Positions 7,818 to 16,008 of a stretch of DNA of 64,000 nucleotides are shown here, piece after piece. The notes below the pieces were generated by a model, which saw only the letters and a program-made list of their open reading frames with translations, was not told the DNA's origin and searched no databases. Made by a program: the position numbers and the translations under genes. How positions within the stretch are numbered: position 1 is the stretch's first letter; each line of letters opens with the position of its first letter. Origin of the DNA: Pedococcus badiiscoriae (GTDB taxonomy: Bacteria > Actinomycetota > Actinomycetes > Actinomycetales > Dermatophilaceae); the NCBI RefSeq assembly GCF_013408925.1, contig NZ_JACCAB010000001.1, forward strand, positions 1,674,001 through 1,738,000. The letters run 5' to 3'.

Positions 7818-8444
7818 GTGGGCTTTCGCCTCACCCCCCAGGAGAACAGTTTTTACGATCTGTTCGCCAAGTCCGCTTCCTACCTCGTCAGCGGCTCGCG
7901 TGAGCTGACGACGTTGCTGGGAGTGCCCCACGACGAGCGAGAGGCCGTCGCGACCCGGATGCGGGAGATCGAGCACGCCGCCGACGAGGCGACCCACGCG
8001 ATCATCCGCAAGGTGAACAGCTCGTTCATCACGCCGTTCGACCGTGAGGACATCCACGGCCTCGCCTCCACGCTCGACGACTGCATGGACATGATGGACG
8101 CCGCCGTCGACCTGATCGTGCTGTACCGGATCGGTGACCTCCCGTCGGGAGTGTCCGACCAGGTCGAGGTCCTCTCCCGGATGTCCGAGCTCACGGCCGA
8201 CGCGATGCCACGACTGCGTTCGATGAAGGACCTCTCCGGCTACTGGATCGAGATCAACCGCCTCGAGAACCAGGCCGACCAGATCTACCGCCGCCTGCTC
8301 GCGGGTCTGTTCAATGGCGACTTCGGTGCCGACACCCTCACGATCATGAAGCTCAAGGAGGTCGTCGAGGAGCTCGAGGCCGCCGCTGACGCGTTCGAGA
8401 AGGTGGCTCACAAGGTCGAGAGCATCGCGGTCAAGGAGTCCTGA
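7818..8444 (+). CDS. DUF47 / PhoU-like Pit accessory protein
   Basis: Predicted 208-aa all-helical protein of the DUF47 (YkaA) family, related to PhoU: FYDLFAKSASYLVSGSRELTTLLG, MREIEHAADEATHAIIRKVNSSFITPFDREDIHGLASTLDDCMDMMDAAVDL. Family members are encoded beside Pit transporters and are thought to modulate low-affinity phosphate uptake. GTG start with GGAGAG upstream. The pit gene follows after 8 nt, so they form an operon. Confidence 0.9.
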   Translation: MGFRLTPQENSFYDLFAKSASYLVSGSRELTTLLGVPHDEREAVATRMREIEHAADEATHAIIRKVNSSFITPFDREDIHGLASTLDDCMDMMDAAVDLIVLYRIGDLPSGVSDQVEVLSRMSELTADAMPRLRSMKDLSGYWIEINRLENQADQIYRRLLAGLFNGDFGADTLTIMKLKEVVEELEAAADAFEKVAHKVESIAVKES

Positions 8445-8452
8445 GCCTCCCC

Positions 8453-9454
8453 ATGGACTGGCTTCCGCTCGGAATCGTCATCGCCCTCGCGATGGGCTTC
8501 AACTACACGAACGGTTTTCACGACGCGGCGAACGCGATCGCGACCTCGGTCTCGACCCGCGCCCTCACCCCGAGGATCGCCCTGCTCATGGCGGCGGTGG
8601 CGAACATGGTCGGTGGCATCACCGTCTACTTCTTCGGCAAGGTCGCGGCGACGATCGGCAAGGGGATCATCGACCCGCCGAAGGGCAACGAGGGCCTGGT
8701 CATCTGTGCCGCCGCCCTGATCGGCGCGACTGGGTGGAACCTCCTGACGTGGTGGTACGGCCTCCCGTCGTCGTCGTCCCACGCCCTCATCGGCGGGCTG
8801 GGCGGCGCGGCCCTTGCAGCGGGTGCGACGGTGAAGTGGACCGGGATCCTCGAAAAGGTCGTCATCCCGATGGTCCTGTCTCCGGTGGTGGGACTCATCC
8901 TCGGCTTCATCGTAATGACCGCGATCCTGTGGCTGTTCCGTCGTGCCCAGCCGGGCAAGGTCACCCGCGGCTTCCGCTATGCCCAGACGGTCTCGGCCGC
9001 CGCGATGGCGTTCGGTCACGGGTTCCAGGACGCGGCGAAGACGGCCGGCGTCGTGGTGCTCGCCCTGACGGTCGGCGGCCACTACAGCGGAGATCGCGTG
9101 CCGCTGTGGGTGCTCATCCTGAGCGCGGTGGTCATCTCCCTCGGCACGTATGCCGGCGGGTGGCGGATCATGCGCACCCTCGGCCGCCGGATCATCCACC
9201 TCGACCCGCCGCAGGGCTTCGCCGCGGAGACCACGGCAGCCACGATCCTGTACGTCGCGGGAATGGCGTTCGGCGCCCCGATCTCGACGACCCACACGAT
9301 CACCTCGGCGATCATGGGAGTGGGTGCCACCAAGCGCCTGTCGGCCGTGCGCTGGGGCGTCGCGGGCAACATCGTCGGCGCCTGGGTGCTGACCTTCCCC
9401 GGCGCAGGCCTCGCCGCCGCCGGCACCTGCTTCCTGATCAACCTCTTCGTCTGA
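8453..9454 (+). CDS. pit: Low-affinity inorganic phosphate transporter (Pit family)
   Basis: Predicted 333-aa inner-membrane transporter with ~10 helices and the two inverted PiT signatures: GFNYTNGFHDAANAIATSVS near the N-terminus, and FGHGFQDAAKTAGVV with GAPISTTHTITSAIMGVG in the second half. Members import metal-phosphate using the proton gradient. Directly follows the DUF47 gene. The TATGCC at codon TYAG is one of the GTATGCCG octamers. Length and motif order are complete. Confidence 0.93.
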   Translation: MDWLPLGIVIALAMGFNYTNGFHDAANAIATSVSTRALTPRIALLMAAVANMVGGITVYFFGKVAATIGKGIIDPPKGNEGLVICAAALIGATGWNLLTWWYGLPSSSSHALIGGLGGAALAAGATVKWTGILEKVVIPMVLSPVVGLILGFIVMTAILWLFRRAQPGKVTRGFRYAQTVSAAAMAFGHGFQDAAKTAGVVVLALTVGGHYSGDRVPLWVLILSAVVISLGTYAGGWRIMRTLGRRIIHLDPPQGFAAETTAATILYVAGMAFGAPISTTHTITSAIMGVGATKRLSAVRWGVAGNIVGAWVLTFPGAGLAAAGTCFLINLFV

Positions 9455-9519
9455 GGGCCGCCGGACTTCGCCTGACAGCCCCCGACGTCGTCACGGTCCC
9501 GTGACGGCCGGCTGGATCC

Positions 9520-9564
9520 ACAGCTCGACCTGTCCGGGACTCGGTTCCACAGGCGCCGAGCTGT
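9520..9564. repeat. Interrupted inverted repeat upstream of the AbiEi-like gene
   Basis: ACAGCTCG (9520-9527) and CCTGT (9529-9533) pair with ACAGG (9549-9553) and CGAGCTGT (9557-9564). It ends 39 nt before the start codon. AbiEi antitoxins are known to bind inverted repeats in their own promoters, so it may be an operator; it could also be the pit terminator. Confidence 0.5.
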
Positions 9565-9603
9565 CGTGACACCCTCAGGCCGGGACCGGACCACGCTCGG
9601 GGG

Positions 9604-10674
9604 ATGCGGCAGATCCCCGAGTCGGCCTGGCTGGCCCTTCCGCAACCGTTCCTGGCCCGTGAAGCCTTCGCCGCCGGGTTGACGAGCACCAGCATCGCCG
9701 GGGCCGTGCGGCGTCGGCAGGTCATCTCCGTCGCCGCGAGCCTGTATGCCGTGCGAGAGCCGTGGATCGCGCTGTCACCTCCGCGGCTACACCTGGCCAT
9801 GGCGCGTGCGGCAAGCGTGTCCGTGCCGGGTGGCGTCGTGAGCCACCTGAGTGCCGCGCTGGTGCGTGGGCTCCCATACCCGTTGGGGCCGCTGGGTCCG
9901 GTCAGCCTCACGCTTCCCGCGTCGGACAGCACGGCCTCTCGCGGCGACTGGCGGCGACTGCTCGACGGTGCCATGCCGGACGAGCACGTCATGCGTGCGT
10001 CCGGCCTCCCCGTGACGAACCCGGCGCGCACCGTCATCGACTGCTTCCGGCAGCTTCGTCCGCGGGACGCGCTCGCCGTCGCCGATGCTGCGCTGCGCCA
10101 GGGGTTGACTGGTCTCGAGGCCCTGGAGGAGATGCGCGCCTTCCAGACCAGGTGGCCCGGCATCACCAGGGCCGACATCGGCATGGCGAGGGTGGACCAC
10201 CGTCGGGAGAGCTGGCTCGAGTCGGCCTCCGCGGCCACCGCCCACGCGCTCGGCTTCCCCATCCCGATGAGCCACGTCTGGATCCATCGCCTCGATGGAC
10301 GACTGATCGGCCGCGTCGACTTCCTCTGGCCGTCGGCGGGTGTCGTGGGGGAGGCCGATGGCCGCGGCAAGTACCTGGGTAGCTACTCCGAGGACGAGTG
10401 GGACGCCGAGGAGGCCGCTGCGCACATGGTGGCCGAGCGCGATCGGGAGCGAGAGCTCGAGTCGGTCGGTTTCGCCGTCGCCCGGTGGGGGACGGGCGCC
10501 GTGCTCGACGGGGGGTCGGGGCTGGCTCAGGTCCTGCGCGAGACGCGAGGTCGTGCCCATCCTTCCCGCATCAGATGTCTCTGGCGTCAGGATCTCGGCG
10601 ATGACCTGCGGCTCTGGAACCCGGCGTCCATGGGGACTCTCCCCGGCCACGGCAACGGGCCGCACGCCGCCTGA
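9604..10674 (+). CDS. AbiEi-like antitoxin-domain protein with DUF559/endonuclease-like C-terminus
   Basis: Predicted 356-aa soluble protein. The N-terminal ~75 residues contain a winged-helix AbiEi_4-like region (FLAREAFAAGLTSTSIAGAVRRRQVISVAASLYAV). A central ASGLPVTNPARTVIDC segment is typical of this actinobacterial family. The C-terminal part (GRVDFLWPSAGVVGEADGRGKY) resembles Vsr/DUF559-type nucleases, with E, D and K at the expected places. Annotated relatives are called type IV antitoxin-domain proteins, but no AbiEii toxin gene lies beside it. It may be a stand-alone regulator or nuclease. Confidence 0.7.
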   Translation: MRQIPESAWLALPQPFLAREAFAAGLTSTSIAGAVRRRQVISVAASLYAVREPWIALSPPRLHLAMARAASVSVPGGVVSHLSAALVRGLPYPLGPLGPVSLTLPASDSTASRGDWRRLLDGAMPDEHVMRASGLPVTNPARTVIDCFRQLRPRDALAVADAALRQGLTGLEALEEMRAFQTRWPGITRADIGMARVDHRRESWLESASAATAHALGFPIPMSHVWIHRLDGRLIGRVDFLWPSAGVVGEADGRGKYLGSYSEDEWDAEEAAAHMVAERDRERELESVGFAVARWGTGAVLDGGSGLAQVLRETRGRAHPSRIRCLWRQDLGDDLRLWNPASMGTLPGHGNGPHAA

Positions 10675-10683
10675 CTGCGACGT

Positions 10684-10743
10684 GTTGCTCCCTGGTGGTC
10701 ACGGGATGCCTCTCAGGCGATCCGGTGACGATGTGCGAGCAAC
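10684..10743. terminator. Bidirectional terminator-like nested hairpin
   Basis: Nested inverted segments pair GTTGCTC (10684) with GAGCAAC (10737), TCAC (10699) with GTGA (10725) and GCCT (10708) with AGGC (10715) around a 3-nt loop. It lies between the convergent AbiEi-like gene and pstB, so it can stop both. Confidence 0.6.
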
Positions 10744-10779
10744 AGGTCGGCGGGCGGAAGGAAAGGGGGCCCGGAGGGA

Positions 10780-11556
10780 TCAGCCGAAGCGGCCGCTGAT
10801 GTAGTCCTCGGTCGCCTTCACCCCGGGGTTGTTGAAGATCTTCTGGGTGTCGGCGACCTCGACCAGCTTGCCGGGCTTGCCGGTCGCGGCGAGGTTGAAG
10901 AAGGCGGTCTGGTCCGAGACCCGCGCAGCCTGCTGCATGTTGTGCGTCACGATCACGATCGTGTACTTGCTCTTCAGCTCCGAGATCAGGTCCTCGATGG
11001 CCAGCGTCGAGATGGGGTCGAGCGCCGAGCAGGGCTCGTCCATGAGCAGCACCTGGGGCTCGACCGCGATCGCGCGGGCGATGCACAGTCGCTGCTGCTG
11101 GCCACCGGAAAGGCCGGCACCGGGCTTGCCCAGCCGGTCCTTGACCTCGGTCCACAGGTTGGCTCCCTGCAGCGACTTCTCGACGATCCCGTCGAGCGTG
11201 GCCTTACCGCGCACCCCGTTGAGCCGCAGCCCCGCCGCGACGTTGTCGTAGATGGACATCGTGGGGAACGGGTTCGGCCGCTGGAACACCATCCCGACCG
11301 TGCGCCGCACCGCGACCGGGTCGACACCCGACGCATACAGGTCCTGGTCGTCGAGCATGACCTTGCCCTCGACGCGGCCGCCGGGGATCACCTCGTGCAT
11401 CCGGTTGAGGGTGCGCAGGAACGTCGACTTCCCGCAGCCGGAAGGCCCGATGAACGCGGTCACCGAGCGGGGCTCCACCGTCATCGTGACGCCTTCGACG
11501 GCCTTGAACGCGCCGTAGTAGACGTTCAGGTCACTGACGTCGATTCGCTTGGCCAT
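10780..11556 (-). CDS. pstB: Phosphate ABC transporter ATP-binding protein PstB
   Basis: Predicted 258-aa ATPase of the high-affinity phosphate importer (EC 7.3.2.1). Walker [10 protein letters not shown] (~37-45), Q-loop VFQRPNPFP typical of PstB, signature LSGGQQQR, Walker [13 protein letters not shown] and switch H in VTHNMQQA are all present. Last gene of pstSCAB on the minus strand, 74 nt after pstA, a rather long gap within an operon. Expected to be repressed through PhoU and induced by RegX3 at low phosphate. Confidence 0.96.
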   Translation of the reverse strand: MAKRIDVSDLNVYYGAFKAVEGVTMTVEPRSVTAFIGPSGCGKSTFLRTLNRMHEVIPGGRVEGKVMLDDQDLYASGVDPVAVRRTVGMVFQRPNPFPTMSIYDNVAAGLRLNGVRGKATLDGIVEKSLQGANLWTEVKDRLGKPGAGLSGGQQQRLCIARAIAVEPQVLLMDEPCSALDPISTLAIEDLISELKSKYTIVIVTHNMQQAARVSDQTAFFNLAATGKPGKLVEVADTQKIFNNPGVKATEDYISGRFG

Positions 11557-11630
11557 GGTCTGTTCTTTCGTCCTTCGGAGGGAGTGTGCCGGGTGGCCGG
11601 CACAGGTCGCTGAGGGAAGTTCGGGGGTGC

Positions 11631-12548
11631 TTACTTCTTGAGGGAGCCGAGCCGGGCGACGAGGCGGCCGGCCAGGTTGAGGATGAGGATCAGGAGGATC
11701 AGGGTCAGCGCGGAGGCCCAGACGCGGTCGACTGCGGGCTGCAGGCTCTCCGTCCGGTCCTGGTTGATCATCGTGGGCAGGGTCGGCATCAGCCCGCCGA
11801 ACAGGTCGGTGGCGATCGACTTCGTGTACGGCCCCAGGATCAGCAGCGGCGCGGTCTCACCCATGACACGGGCCAGTCCCAGGAGCACTCCAGTGATGAT
11901 GCCCGAGAAGGCTGTCGGCAGGACCACCCGGACGATGGTCTTCCACTTGGGCACGCCCAGCGCGTACGACGCCTCCCGGAGCTCGTTCGGGACCAGCTTG
12001 AGCATCTCCTCGGTGGAGCGCACCACGACCGGGACCATGAGCAGCACGAGCGCGAGGCAGACCGCGAAGCCGACCCGCTGGAAGCCGAACGTCGTCACCC
12101 ACAGCGCGTAGATGAAGAGGCCGGCGACGATCGAGGGCACGCCGGTGAGGATGTCGACCATGAAGGAAACGGCCTTCGCGAGCCGGCCACGGCCGTACTC
12201 CACGAGGTAGATCGCGGTCATCACGCCGATCGGGACCGAGATGGCGGCAGTCGTCAGCCCCTGGATGAGGGTGCCCTGGATCGCGTGGACGGCGCCGCCG
12301 CCCTCGTGCCGGGCGGTGATGCCCTTCTGCGAGTTCGACCACCACTGAGGCTGGAGCAGCAGGTGCGCGCCCTTGCTGACGACCGTCCACAGGATCCACA
12401 GCAGCGGCACGATGGCGAGCAGGAATGCCAGCCACATCACGACGCGGGCCAGCTGGTCGCGCAGCTCCCGTCCCCTGGCGGGGTGCCCGAGGGTCGGGAC
12501 CGACGACGCGTTGGTCGTCCGGTCGGAAGCGGTGTCGAGGGTGCTCAT
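11631..12548 (-). CDS. pstA: Phosphate ABC transporter permease PstA
   Basis: Predicted 305-aa membrane protein with six helices and the permease EAA-type loop ([23 protein letters not shown]). Forms the phosphate channel with PstC. The ATG at 12548 overlaps the pstC stop as ATGA, so the two are translationally coupled. The N-terminal ~30 residues are a polar cytoplasmic tail. Confidence 0.95.
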   Translation of the reverse strand: MSTLDTASDRTTNASSVPTLGHPARGRELRDQLARVVMWLAFLLAIVPLLWILWTVVSKGAHLLLQPQWWSNSQKGITARHEGGGAVHAIQGTLIQGLTTAAISVPIGVMTAIYLVEYGRGRLAKAVSFMVDILTGVPSIVAGLFIYALWVTTFGFQRVGFAVCLALVLLMVPVVVRSTEEMLKLVPNELREASYALGVPKWKTIVRVVLPTAFSGIITGVLLGLARVMGETAPLLILGPYTKSIATDLFGGLMPTLPTMINQDRTESLQPAVDRVWASALTLILLILILNLAGRLVARLGSLKK

Positions 12549-13558
12549 TCGATGAACGCCTTCCTGCGCTCGATCACGATGCGCGCGATCGCGTTGACGA
12601 TGAACGTCAGCACGAACAGCACCAGGCCCGCCGCGATGAACGCGCCGGTCTTGGCGGGGGAGTCGAACTCCCCGGCGTTGTTGGCGATGCGCGACGCGAA
12701 GGTCTCGCCGCCGTTGAACAGCGACCAGGACCAGGCACTGCCCGCGGACAGCGTCGACAGGATGATCGTGACGGCGATGGTCTCGCCGAGGGCGCGGCCG
12801 AGGGCGAGCATGGCGGCCGAGATGACACCGGCCTTGCCGAACGGCAGCACCGCGACGCGGATCATCTCCCACTTGGTCGCACCCAGCGCGAGTGCGCCCT
12901 CGGTGTGGGTCACGGGCGTCTGCGCGAAGACCTCGCGCGAGAGCGCCGTGACGATCGGCAGCACCATGATCGCCAGCACGATGCCGACGAACAGGATCGT
13001 GCTGCCGCCGCTGATGCCGGCGTCGGAGAAGAGGGGGAACCAGCCCAGGGTGTGCTTGAGGAAGCCCTGGACCGGCTCGAACACCGGGCCGAAGGTCTTC
13101 AGGCCCCAGATGCCGTAGACGATCGAGGGCACCGCAGCGAGGAGGTCCACGAGGTTGGCGGCCGGCCGGGACAGCCACGACGGCGCGTACTGGGTGATGA
13201 ACAGGGCCACTGCCACCCCGACGGGGACCGCGATGACCATGCCGATCGCGGACACGGCGAGGGTGGTCCAGAGCAGCTCGACGATCCCGAACCGCAGGTC
13301 CGACGGGTTGTCGACGGTCCACTGACGCGAGGTGAGGAAGTTGACCTTGTCGTGCGCGAGGGCGGGGATGGCCTGCCAGAGCAGGAAGGCCCCGACGAGT
13401 GTCACCAGGGCGATGACGAGGATCCCGGCGCCCCGTGCCGTCCCACCGAAGATCCGGTCGCCAAGCCGTCCAGTGCCTGCGCCGTCCCCGGTCAGGGAAT
13501 GGCGGGCGTCGGGTCCGGGCAGCTCGTCAGCGATCGAAACGCCGGTTACGGAGCTCAC
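12545..13558 (-). CDS. pstC: Phosphate ABC transporter permease PstC
   Basis: Predicted 337-aa membrane permease with six helices and the conserved loop EGALALGATKWEMIRVAVLP. GTG start at 13558 with GAAAGG six bases upstream. A hairpin between pstS and this gene should reduce read-through, so PstC is likely made in lower amount than the binding protein, a common Pst arrangement. Confidence 0.95.
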   Translation of the reverse strand: MSSVTGVSIADELPGPDARHSLTGDGAGTGRLGDRIFGGTARGAGILVIALVTLVGAFLLWQAIPALAHDKVNFLTSRQWTVDNPSDLRFGIVELLWTTLAVSAIGMVIAVPVGVAVALFITQYAPSWLSRPAANLVDLLAAVPSIVYGIWGLKTFGPVFEPVQGFLKHTLGWFPLFSDAGISGGSTILFVGIVLAIMVLPIVTALSREVFAQTPVTHTEGALALGATKWEMIRVAVLPFGKAGVISAAMLALGRALGETIAVTIILSTLSAGSAWSWSLFNGGETFASRIANNAGEFDSPAKTGAFIAAGLVLFVLTFIVNAIARIVIERRKAFIE

Positions 13559-13674
13559 GTTGCGCCTTTCGGTGCGTGCGGTCGAGGTGGAGCAGGGGTC
13601 GTGCCGTCATCATCGCGTGCTGGGGACAGTCAACAGCACTCGGGCGGTCATCAGTTTTCGTGCACCAGTCAGAA

Positions 13675-13721
13675 CGGGTATGCCGGGGGGCCGGCAACCA
13701 GCCAGCCCCCCGGCATACCCG
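13675..13721 (-). terminator. pstS-pstC intercistronic hairpin carrying an inverted pair of GTATGCCG
   Basis: Perfect 16-bp stem (13675-13690 with 13706-13721) around a 15-nt loop, only 8 nt past the pstS stop. Each arm contains the octamer GTATGCCG/CGGCATAC. Likely an attenuator or mRNA-protecting hairpin after the highly expressed pstS. Confidence 0.75.
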
Positions 13722-13728
13722 GGGTGGG

Positions 13729-14853
13729 TCAGGACAGCGCGGCGATGGCCGCGGCAACCTTCGTGCGAACCTCGTCGGGGAGCGGCGCGTAGCCGATCGA
13801 CTCGAGACCCTTCTGGGTGTCGGCGGAGGCGAAGTGCGTCAGAAAGGCCTTGATGAGGTCAGCCTTGGCCGGGTCCTTGGCCTTGGAGCAGACGATCTCG
13901 TAGGTCACCAGCAGGATCGGGTAGGCCCCGGCCTCCTTGGTGGCGTAGTCGAGCTTGAGGCGCAGGTCGTTGCCCTGGCCGGTGGCCTTGGCGGCGGAGA
14001 CGGCCTTGCCCACGGCAGCACCGGTCAGCTCGACCGGGCCGGCGCCGTTGTCGATCTGGGCGATGCCCAGGTTGCTGTCCTTGGCGTAGGACCACTCGGC
14101 GTAGGTGATGCCACCCTCGGTGGCCTTGACGGCACCGGCGACACCGGCGGACTTCTCCTTGCCCTCACCCTTGCCGAGCCACTTCTTGCCGGGCTCGGTG
14201 GTCCAGGCAGTGGGGGCGGCGGCCTTGAGGTACTTGGTGAAGTTCTCCGTGGTGCCCGACTCGTCGGAGCGGAAGAAGGGCTTGATCGGCTCGCCCGGCA
14301 GGGTCACGCCGGAGTTGATCTTGGCGATGGCCGGGTCGTTCCACTTCGTGATCTTGCCGGTGAAGATGTTGGCGGCGACCTCGGGGGTCAGGACGAGCTT
14401 GCTGACGCCCTTGACGTTGTAGGAGATCGCGATCGGGCCGGTGACCATCGGCAGGTTCCAGGCGGGCGAGCCGCAGTACTTGGCCGCTGCGTCGGCCTCG
14501 ACGACACCGTCCTTCGCCACGGTCTTCAGCGCCGAGTCGGAGCCGGCGAAGTCGACCTGGCCCGCGATGAACTGCTTGATACCCGCACCGGAACCGGTCG
14601 GGTTGTAGTTGATCGTGGTGCCGGCGCACTGGGACTGGAAGGACGAGATGGCCTCTTCGATGGCGTTCTTCTGAGCCGAGGAGCCTTCGCCGTTCAGGGT
14701 GCCGCCCTTGGGGCAGGACGAGCTGGTGGTGCTGGAGCTCGAGCCGGACGAGGCGTTGGCGCCGCCGGCGTTGTTGTCGGATCCGCACGCGGTCAGCGCG
14801 ATCGAGCCGACCAAGGCGACGCTGGCGACCAGGCCAAGACGCTGAATCTTCAC
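13729..14853 (-). CDS. pstS: Phosphate-binding lipoprotein PstS
   Basis: Predicted 374-aa exported lipoprotein. Signal peptide with lipobox LTAC (lipidated Cys ~24), a Ser/Gly linker, then the phosphate-binding fold: GEGSSAQ, GSGAGIKQF, DFAGSD, ITKWNDP and RSDESGTTENF. GTG 14853 is chosen because GGAGAGG lies ~10 nt upstream; a TTG nine bases earlier would sit against the Shine-Dalgarno. First gene of pstSCAB. Two PHO-box units lie ~100 bp upstream, indicating RegX3/PhoP-type induction. Confidence 0.96.
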   Translation of the reverse strand: MKIQRLGLVASVALVGSIALTACGSDNNAGGANASSGSSSSTTSSSCPKGGTLNGEGSSAQKNAIEEAISSFQSQCAGTTINYNPTGSGAGIKQFIAGQVDFAGSDSALKTVAKDGVVEADAAAKYCGSPAWNLPMVTGPIAISYNVKGVSKLVLTPEVAANIFTGKITKWNDPAIAKINSGVTLPGEPIKPFFRSDESGTTENFTKYLKAAAPTAWTTEPGKKWLGKGEGKEKSAGVAGAVKATEGGITYAEWSYAKDSNLGIAQIDNGAGPVELTGAAVGKAVSAAKATGQGNDLRLKLDYATKEAGAYPILLVTYEIVCSKAKDPAKADLIKAFLTHFASADTQKGLESIGYAPLPDEVRTKVAAAIAALS

Positions 14854-14945
14854 GGTGTTCAAACCTCTCCAGAGGGGGAAATCAGGGGCGGGCGTTCGTG
14901 CCCGACGCCCCGAAGGTAGGTAGGGCGAGTGACGCAGCGGCCCGC

Positions 14946-14967
14946 GAAGGGTGAACGGACGGTGAAC
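14946..14967 (-). promoter_or_regulatory. PHO box upstream of pstS
   Basis: Reading the minus strand, GTTCACCGTCC and GTTCACCCTTC are contiguous 11-bp direct repeats (GTGAAC on the plus strand at 14951 and 14962). A further GTTCACC lies at 15017-15022. A TACCTA/TACCTT -10-like element follows ~25 nt downstream (14913-14922). This is the expected binding site of a PhoP/RegX3 response regulator. Confidence 0.75.
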
Positions 14968-15039
14968 ACCAGTGAGACATTCGAGGTCGCGCCACCGACC
15001 CCCCGGGATGCACTGGGTGAACGAGAGGTCAGTAACGCG

Positions 15040-16008
15040 TCAGAAGGCGCGTGGACGGGAGGGCAGGTGACGCTCGACGGCCACCACCCGGGCGTTGGGC
15101 CCGGTGCCGACGAGGTGGGCGACGAGGACCTCGCCCTTGGCCATCTTGGCGTGGGCCGCCGCACGCAGCGCGTCCTCGACGAGGTCGGCCTCCGGCTCAT
15201 CGGGAGCCACCCGGGCGAGCAGCATCGCGAGCAGCGTCGGGAGCACCGGGCCGTGACTGCACAGGGCCGCAGGGGCGCCTCGCTCGAGCAGCCGCTCCAG
15301 GTGGCGGCCGGCGCGCGCCGGCTCCGCGGCGTACCCCTCCTCGCTGAGGCCTTCCTTGGTGCGCATCGCCGCCCCGAGCTGAGCCGCGAACGGGCGGAGG
15401 GTGTCGGTGCAGCGCACCGAGGGCGAGCTGGTCAACCGCTTGACGCCGTATGCCGCGAGGACCGGTGCGATCGCGGCCGCGCGTTCCTCGCCGGCCGGGT
15501 CCAGGGGCCGCAGCCGGTCGTCCTGCGACCACGATCCGCGGCCCACCGCGTGGGCGTGACGGACCAGGGCGAGCGGCCAGGTGGTCAGCGTCCCCGCGTT
15601 GTCGGCCCGCACGAGCGCACGCAGCTGGTCGCGGTCGCGCGCGTAGTCGAGCCGGTCCGAGGCGGTGACGACGTCGAGCCAGCGCACCTCGTCGATCTCG
15701 TTCAGCAGCGGACCGGCGGGCCTGGTGGCCTCCGCGGCCCAGTAGCGGACCTCCTTGGTCGCCGGCTGGCCGGTCCCGTCCAGGACGGCGTACTCCGCAC
15801 CCGGGAGCGGTCGACCCAGACCGACGGACAATGACGTCTCCTCGAGCGTCTCGCGCACCGCTGCGACCGGCCACTCCTCGCCCGGGTCGAGCTTGCCCTT
15901 GGCCCACGACCAGTCGTCGTACTTCGGTCGGTGCACCAGCGCGACCTCGAGCTGGCCGCGTCGGCGGCGCCACGGGACGGTGCCCGCGGCCGGGATCGGG
16001 GCGGTCAA
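15040..16008 (-). CDS. Nudix hydrolase fused to a histidine phosphatase (MutT1-like)
   Basis: Predicted 322-aa two-domain enzyme. Residues ~1-140 are Nudix, with the box [22 protein letters not shown]. Residues ~150-322 are a histidine-phosphatase domain with ALVRHAHAV and a second His in CSHGPVLP. Mycobacterial MutT1 has the same architecture and hydrolyses 8-oxo-(d)GTP or diadenosine polyphosphates. A TTG start at 16008 overlaps the ppk stop as TTGA; longer starts would lie inside ppk. Third gene of mshD-ppk-nudix. The pairing with ppk fits phosphoanhydride metabolism. Confidence 0.85.
   Translation of the reverse strand: MTAPIPAAGTVPWRRRRGQLEVALVHRPKYDDWSWAKGKLDPGEEWPVAAVRETLEETSLSVGLGRPLPGAEYAVLDGTGQPATKEVRYWAAEATRPAGPLLNEIDEVRWLDVVTASDRLDYARDRDQLRALVRADNAGTLTTWPLALVRHAHAVGRGSWSQDDRLRPLDPAGEERAAAIAPVLAAYGVKRLTSSPSVRCTDTLRPFAAQLGAAMRTKEGLSEEGYAAEPARAGRHLERLLERGAPAALCSHGPVLPTLLAMLLARVAPDEPEADLVEDALRAAAHAKMAKGEVLVAHLVGTGPNARVVAVERHLPSRPRAF

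Noticed and set aside
9489..9506. CGTCACGG/CCGTGACG inverted repeat after pit
   Set aside because: The loop is only 2 nt and the stem short, so I did not call it a terminator.
14854..14862. TTG as start of pstS
   Set aside because: It abuts the GGAGAGG ribosome site, while GTG 14853 has proper spacing and a complete lipoprotein signal.
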